The notes beneath the pieces were generated by a model. It made no database searches. It saw only the letters and a list, made by a program, of their open reading frames with translations, and was not told the origin of the DNA. A program made the position numbers and the translations under genes. Positions 4,801-7,368 of a stretch of DNA of 7,368 bases are shown here, piece by piece. How positions within the stretch are numbered: the first letter of the stretch is position 1; the number at the start of each line of letters is the position of its first letter. This DNA is from Limisphaerales bacterium. GTDB taxonomy: Bacteria; Verrucomicrobiota; Verrucomicrobiae; Limisphaerales; UBA11358. The stretch spans positions 1 through 7,368 of the forward strand of contig PLZL01000209.1 of the NCBI GenBank assembly GCA_003152145.1, given 5' to 3'.

Positions 4801-5346
4801 TTACGGCGAAGAGGCCGATTCCAAATCACGAAGTGGCTGCCCCGCGATATCTGCGAGGTGATTTCCCGCCAGATACAAGACCACGGCAAACCCTGCCAGC
4901 ACCAGCAGCAGGACGGCGAACGCCCGGAAATGGCGCGCTTCAAACCGCTCCAGCGAACGCGCGAAGGCGAACAGGCCGAACAGCGCCGTCACCACAATCA
5001 CCGCGTCCACGCTCGCGCGCTGCCAGTAGCTGCCGCCCAGATGCAGCCACATCCCGAATTCATCGAACGTCAGGCCCATCGCCACGCCATATAACAGCGC
5101 CGTGATTTCCGCCGCCCGGCCCGTGGGCCGCCGGAACACGCTGTAGCCGCACACCGCCGACATCAGGAAGATGCCGTAATTCAGGTGATGGACATGCGTG
5201 CCGTGCATGAAGAAATAGAGGTTTGGCATCTCCCCGGCCATGATGAGAAACACGCACACCCGCGACAGGACAAACGTCAGGATGAAACTGAACAAGGCCC
5301 GGCGCGCCAGCCGGTGGACTGTTTCCCGATGCATGCGATGTTCCAT
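4801..5346 (-). CDS. Conserved integral membrane protein with HxHH and DEFxxWLH motifs
   Basis: 181 residues from ATG 5346; the frame extends to an ATG at 5412 (203 residues), but the extra 22 residues are polar and span a palindrome, so I chose the inner start. Numbered from 5346, there are five hydrophobic segments at about 17-38, 56-71, 81-101, 111-129 and 139-161. Conserved-looking residues cluster at the membrane edges: HGTHVHHLNYG (48-58; His48, 51, 53, 54) and FDEFGMWLHLGGSYWQRASVDA (from 95). I recall similar HxHH...G / DEF..WL...YW...SVDA proteins in actinobacteria and others, unnamed and uncharacterised. The His and acidic residues could bind a metal, which is inference only. Divergent from amgK; no demonstrated link to it. 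Confidence 0.75.
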   Translation of the reverse strand: MEHRMHRETVHRLARRALFSFILTFVLSRVCVFLIMAGEMPNLYFFMHGTHVHHLNYGIFLMSAVCGYSVFRRPTGRAAEITALLYGVAMGLTFDEFGMWLHLGGSYWQRASVDAVIVVTALFGLFAFARSLERFEARHFRAFAVLLLVLAGFAVVLYLAGNHLADIAGQPLRDLESASSP

Positions 5347-5379
5347 GTTCACTTCATTTGTGCGGTTTGAATTTTCATA

Positions 5380-5394
5380 CACCGGCCGCCGGTG
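5380..5394. promoter_or_regulatory. Palindrome in the divergent intergenic region, possible operator
   Basis: CACCGGC-C-GCCGGTG is a perfect 7+1+7 palindrome about 35 bp upstream of the membrane protein start (5346) and about 90 bp upstream of amgK. Its place between divergent genes suits a dimeric regulator site, but GC-rich palindromes also occur by chance in this DNA. Confidence 0.3.
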
Positions 5395-5481
5395 ACAGGC
5401 GAGATTTTTCATTCCGCCCGAACTGCGCAGCTTTCCCCTCTTTCATTGCCCCGTGCGCCGGGCTGATTAAACTGTCCGCCT

Positions 5482-6438
5482 GTGGCCAACGACAACGCCC
5501 GCAAATTTCTTGACACCGCCGGCTGGGGCAACGCCGCCCGTGAACCGCTCACCGGCGACGCCTCCGCGCGGAAATATGTCCGGCTGCGAAGGAGCGGCCG
5601 GACCGCAATCCTGATGGACGCCTCGCAACTGCCGGAAATTGTCGCGCCGTTTATCCGAATTGACGTGCATCTCCGGCAAGTGGGTTTCAGCGCGCCGGAA
5701 ATCTTGGCGCGCGACGAAGCTAATCGCCTGCTGCTGCTGGAAGATTTCGGCGACACGACCTTCGCGCAATTGCTGGACCACGACAGCAAACCGGAAACGC
5801 TTTTCGCGCTTGCCACCCATGTCCTGATTGCCCTGCACCGGCATCCGCAAGCCGTGCCCAAGGATTTGCGCGTGTATTCGCCGGAAAAAATGCTGGAGGA
5901 CATCGGGCTGTTTCTGGACTGGCGGACGCCCGGGATTTCCGAAACCGGCCGGGCCGAATTCAGAAAAGCCTGGCGCGAAGTGCTGCCCATCGCGCACGAG
6001 GTGCCGGCGTCGCTTCTGCTGCGCGATTATCATGCCGCCAACCTGATGCTGCTGCCGGACCGCGACGGCATCCGGCAGGCCGGGCTGCTGGATTTTCAGG
6101 ACGCCTACCAAGGGCCGGTCACCTACGACCTCGTGTCGCTGCTCGAAGACGCGCGGCGGGATGTGCCGGAGAACATTCGAAAAAGAATGACTGCCCGCTA
6201 TCTGACGCAATTCCCGCCGCTCGACCGCGACGCCTTTGAAACTTCCATGGCCATCCTCGCGGCGCTGCGGCACACGCGCGTGCTGGCCATTTTTGAAAAG
6301 TTGAGCCGGCACGAGGGCAGACACGATTACAAAACGCTCCATTCGGCGCGAGTCGAACACCTGTTGCAAAGCGCCCTGCGCCATCCCGTGCTGGCCGGAG
6401 TTAAACGCTGGTTCGCCCAATATGCCCGCCAAAATTAA
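5482..6438 (+). CDS. amgK: N-acetylmuramate/N-acetylglucosamine anomeric kinase AmgK
   Basis: Phosphorylates cytoplasmic MurNAc (and GlcNAc) with ATP at C1 to the alpha-1-phosphate, the first step of the AmgK-MurU recycling route. The 318 residues have the aminoglycoside-phosphotransferase-like kinase fold of COG3178: a nucleotide loop GDASARKYVRL (25-35), hinge LLLLEDFGDTTFAQLL (83-98), catalytic loop LLRDYHAANLMLL (179-191; Asp182, Asn187) and metal site LLDFQDAYQGPVTYDLVSLL (202-221; Asp204) followed by EDARRDVP. Length is normal for the family. Start is GTG 5482; the nearest in-frame upstream stop is at 5464, and no Shine-Dalgarno sequence is present. A weak promoter (TTGCCC 5446, 16 nt, TAAACT 5468) would make the mRNA nearly leaderless. 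The 3' end overlaps murU by 17 nt. Sugar specificity is inferred from the murU neighbour. Confidence 0.88.
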   Translation: MANDNARKFLDTAGWGNAAREPLTGDASARKYVRLRRSGRTAILMDASQLPEIVAPFIRIDVHLRQVGFSAPEILARDEANRLLLLEDFGDTTFAQLLDHDSKPETLFALATHVLIALHRHPQAVPKDLRVYSPEKMLEDIGLFLDWRTPGISETGRAEFRKAWREVLPIAHEVPASLLLRDYHAANLMLLPDRDGIRQAGLLDFQDAYQGPVTYDLVSLLEDARRDVPENIRKRMTARYLTQFPPLDRDAFETSMAILAALRHTRVLAIFEKLSRHEGRHDYKTLHSARVEHLLQSALRHPVLAGVKRWFAQYARQN

Positions 6439-7132
6439 CAAAGCCATGGTGCTGGCCGCCGGTTACGGCACGCGGCTCAAGCCGTTGACCGACCGTGTGC
6501 CCAAGCCGCTCGTCCCCGTCGCGGGCAGGCCGATGATTGATTACGCGCTCGAAAAGTTGCAAAGTTACGGCGTCGGCGAAATCGTCATCAACGTCTCACA
6601 CCTCAAGGAACAACTCGTCGCGCATTTGGCCGCGCGAAAAAAACTGGCGATTAAAATCTCCGAGGAAGCCGAACCGCTCGAAACCGGCGGCGGGCTGAAA
6701 AAGGCGCAGCCGCTGCTGGGCAACGAACCGGTCTTCGTCATCAACAGCGACATCATCTGGATCGACAACGGCGAAAGCGCGCTGGACAGGCTGGCGCGCC
6801 ATTGGGACGACGCGAAAATGGATTTCCTACAGTTGGCGCAACCCAAGTCCAAGGCGGTCGGACACGACAAAGGCGAAGACCAATTGTTCATCAAGCCCGG
6901 CAATACGATTGGCTGGAACGAACGCGACGCGCCTTACATCATCGCCGGCATCGGGATTTTTCATCCGCGCGTTCTGTCCGACGCGCCCGACGGGAAATTC
7001 TCCGTGAAAATCCTCTGGCATCAGGCGCTCGCGCAAAACCGTCTCTTCTGTCTGCCGCACCACGGCCGCTGGTTCCAGACCGGCACGATCGAGGACATCA
7101 AGAAAGCCGAGGAGCAATTGAATATGATATGA
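6422..7132 (+). CDS. murU: N-acetylmuramate alpha-1-phosphate uridylyltransferase MurU
   Basis: Converts MurNAc-alpha-1-phosphate and UTP to UDP-MurNAc and pyrophosphate, feeding recycled MurNAc back to MurC and bypassing MurA/MurB. The 236-residue protein is a compact nucleotidyltransferase: signature LAAGYGTRLKPLT (11-23) with PKPLVPVAGRPMI (27-39), ETGGGLKKA (87-95) for the nucleobase, VFVINSD (104-110; Asp110 for Mg) and C-terminal PYIIAGIGIFHPRVL, FSVKILW and WFQTGTIEDIKKAEEQL (217-233). It lacks the left-handed beta-helix acyltransferase domain of GlmU, which fits MurU. ATG 6422 lies inside amgK with no ribosome site, so translation is probably coupled. It ends at a large palindromic repeat. 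A different sugar-1-phosphate substrate is possible, but adjacency to amgK makes MurU the best name. Confidence 0.88.
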   Translation: MPAKINKAMVLAAGYGTRLKPLTDRVPKPLVPVAGRPMIDYALEKLQSYGVGEIVINVSHLKEQLVAHLAARKKLAIKISEEAEPLETGGGLKKAQPLLGNEPVFVINSDIIWIDNGESALDRLARHWDDAKMDFLQLAQPKSKAVGHDKGEDQLFIKPGNTIGWNERDAPYIIAGIGIFHPRVLSDAPDGKFSVKILWHQALAQNRLFCLPHHGRWFQTGTIEDIKKAEEQLNMI

Positions 7133-7255
7133 GTCAGGTAGGGCGCGTCACTCCATGCGCGCCGGGGTTTGTGGGTGGGGCGAGCGTCCTCGCGAGCCGG
7201 CCTTGGCGTGATCAAGCGAAGCGACGGCGACTCGCGGGGACGCTCGCCCCACCAG
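7133..7255. repeat. Dispersed palindromic repeat downstream of murU
   Basis: The repeat follows the murU stop directly and has two inverted parts. GGCGCG (7142-7147) pairs with CGCGCC (7158-7163). Then 7174-7199 pairs with 7228-7253 in a 26-position stem with 24 Watson-Crick pairs, one G-T and one mismatch around a 28-nt loop. Plus-strand translation (frame of 6802-7308) gives VGRVTPCAP, GGASVLASRP and RRRLAGTLAPP, strings I recall from many spurious ORFs in Verrucomicrobiota, which points to a high-copy intergenic repeat. In RNA it would form a very stable 3' hairpin after amgK-murU. There is no T tract, so protection of the mRNA end is more likely than intrinsic termination. Confidence 0.75.
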
Positions 7256-7304
7256 CCAGCCAAAATCGTTGGACTACCATTTCCATTCGGATTAGCATCA
7301 AACC

Positions 7305-7368
7305 ATGAAACCGGACAGTCGGCAAAACAAGCTGTCTGTTAACAATCCAAAGGCTGGAGGATTGTGTG
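7305..7368 (+). CDS. Possible start of the next gene, truncated by the window edge
   Basis: ATG 7305 opens a frame to the edge (MKPDSRQNKLSVNNPKAGGLC), with no ribosome site before it. The better signal is GGAGG at 7356-7360, which suits a GTG at 7366 or a start just beyond the edge. If that is used, the ATG 7305 frame is only leader sequence. No product can be assigned. Confidence 0.25.
   Translation, partial: MKPDSRQNKLSVNNPKAGGLC
7356..7360 (+). promoter_or_regulatory. Strong Shine-Dalgarno sequence near the right edge
   Basis: GGAGG within GGCTGGAGGATTGTGTG. GTG 7366-7368 is 5 nt downstream. It indicates a plus-strand gene beginning at or just outside the window. Confidence 0.4.

Noticed and set aside
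5467..6447. 326-residue minus-strand ORF opposite amgK
   Set aside because: It mirrors amgK, whose kinase motifs are unmistakable; its own translation is His/Gln/Arg-rich without domain features. It is a GC-driven antisense shadow.
6802..7308. 168-residue plus-strand ORF overlapping murU and the repeat
   Set aside because: It runs out of frame through murU and then through the palindromic repeat, producing the familiar VGRVTPCAP artefact.
1..7368. tRNA, rRNA, CRISPR array, phage or defence genes
   Set aside because: No T-loop-like GGTTCGAATCC pattern, no regularly spaced short direct repeats and no recognisable phage or defence protein domains were seen.

Overview
The window most likely comes from a member of the Verrucomicrobiota. 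Two lineage hints support this: a secreted protein with a C-terminal motif of the type ESSPDLVNW...NRFFRVR, and, just after murU, a long palindromic repeat whose translation gives the VGRVTPCAP / GGASVLAS / LAGTLAPP strings I associate with dispersed repeats in these genomes. Both rest on memory, not a search. The window has two parts. Bases 1 to about 4700 are a patchwork of small, poorly conserved genes, hairpins and an insertion sequence, and look AT-richer. From about 4800 the DNA is GC-rich and holds recognisable housekeeping-type genes.

Left part, in order. A coiled-coil gene entering from the left edge is broken by an in-frame TAG at 73-75 and loses its expected C-terminus near 217. 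A minus-strand two-helix membrane protein (207-1205) overlaps that broken end. A small coiled-coil ORF follows on the plus strand (1446-1748). Next is an apparently intact IS1-like insertion sequence (about 1798-2803) with imperfect 13-bp terminal inverted repeats and a DDE transposase on the minus strand. Then come two hairpins with a plus-strand terminator, a 49-residue basic GGK-type protein (minus), about 490 bp without a clear gene but rich in inverted repeats, a secreted protein (minus, 3523-4134) with its own terminator, and two mutually overlapping small membrane ORFs on opposite strands (4207-4488 plus, 4229-4591 minus), of which probably only one is real.

Right part. A bidirectional-looking hairpin terminator (4767-4800) precedes a five-helix membrane protein with a His-rich motif (4801-5346, minus). 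Divergent from it is a two-gene operon: amgK (5482-6438) and murU (6422-7132), overlapping by 17 nt. Together they turn N-acetylmuramate from cell-wall turnover into MurNAc-alpha-1-phosphate and then UDP-MurNAc, the peptidoglycan recycling route that bypasses MurA. The operon ends at the palindromic repeat (7133-7255). A strong Shine-Dalgarno sequence at 7356-7360 announces a further gene at or beyond the right edge.

I see no defence system, CRISPR array, tRNA or rRNA. The best-supported biology is the AmgK-MurU pair. The best leads for something undescribed are the structured non-coding stretches around 2800-2890 and 3085-3450.
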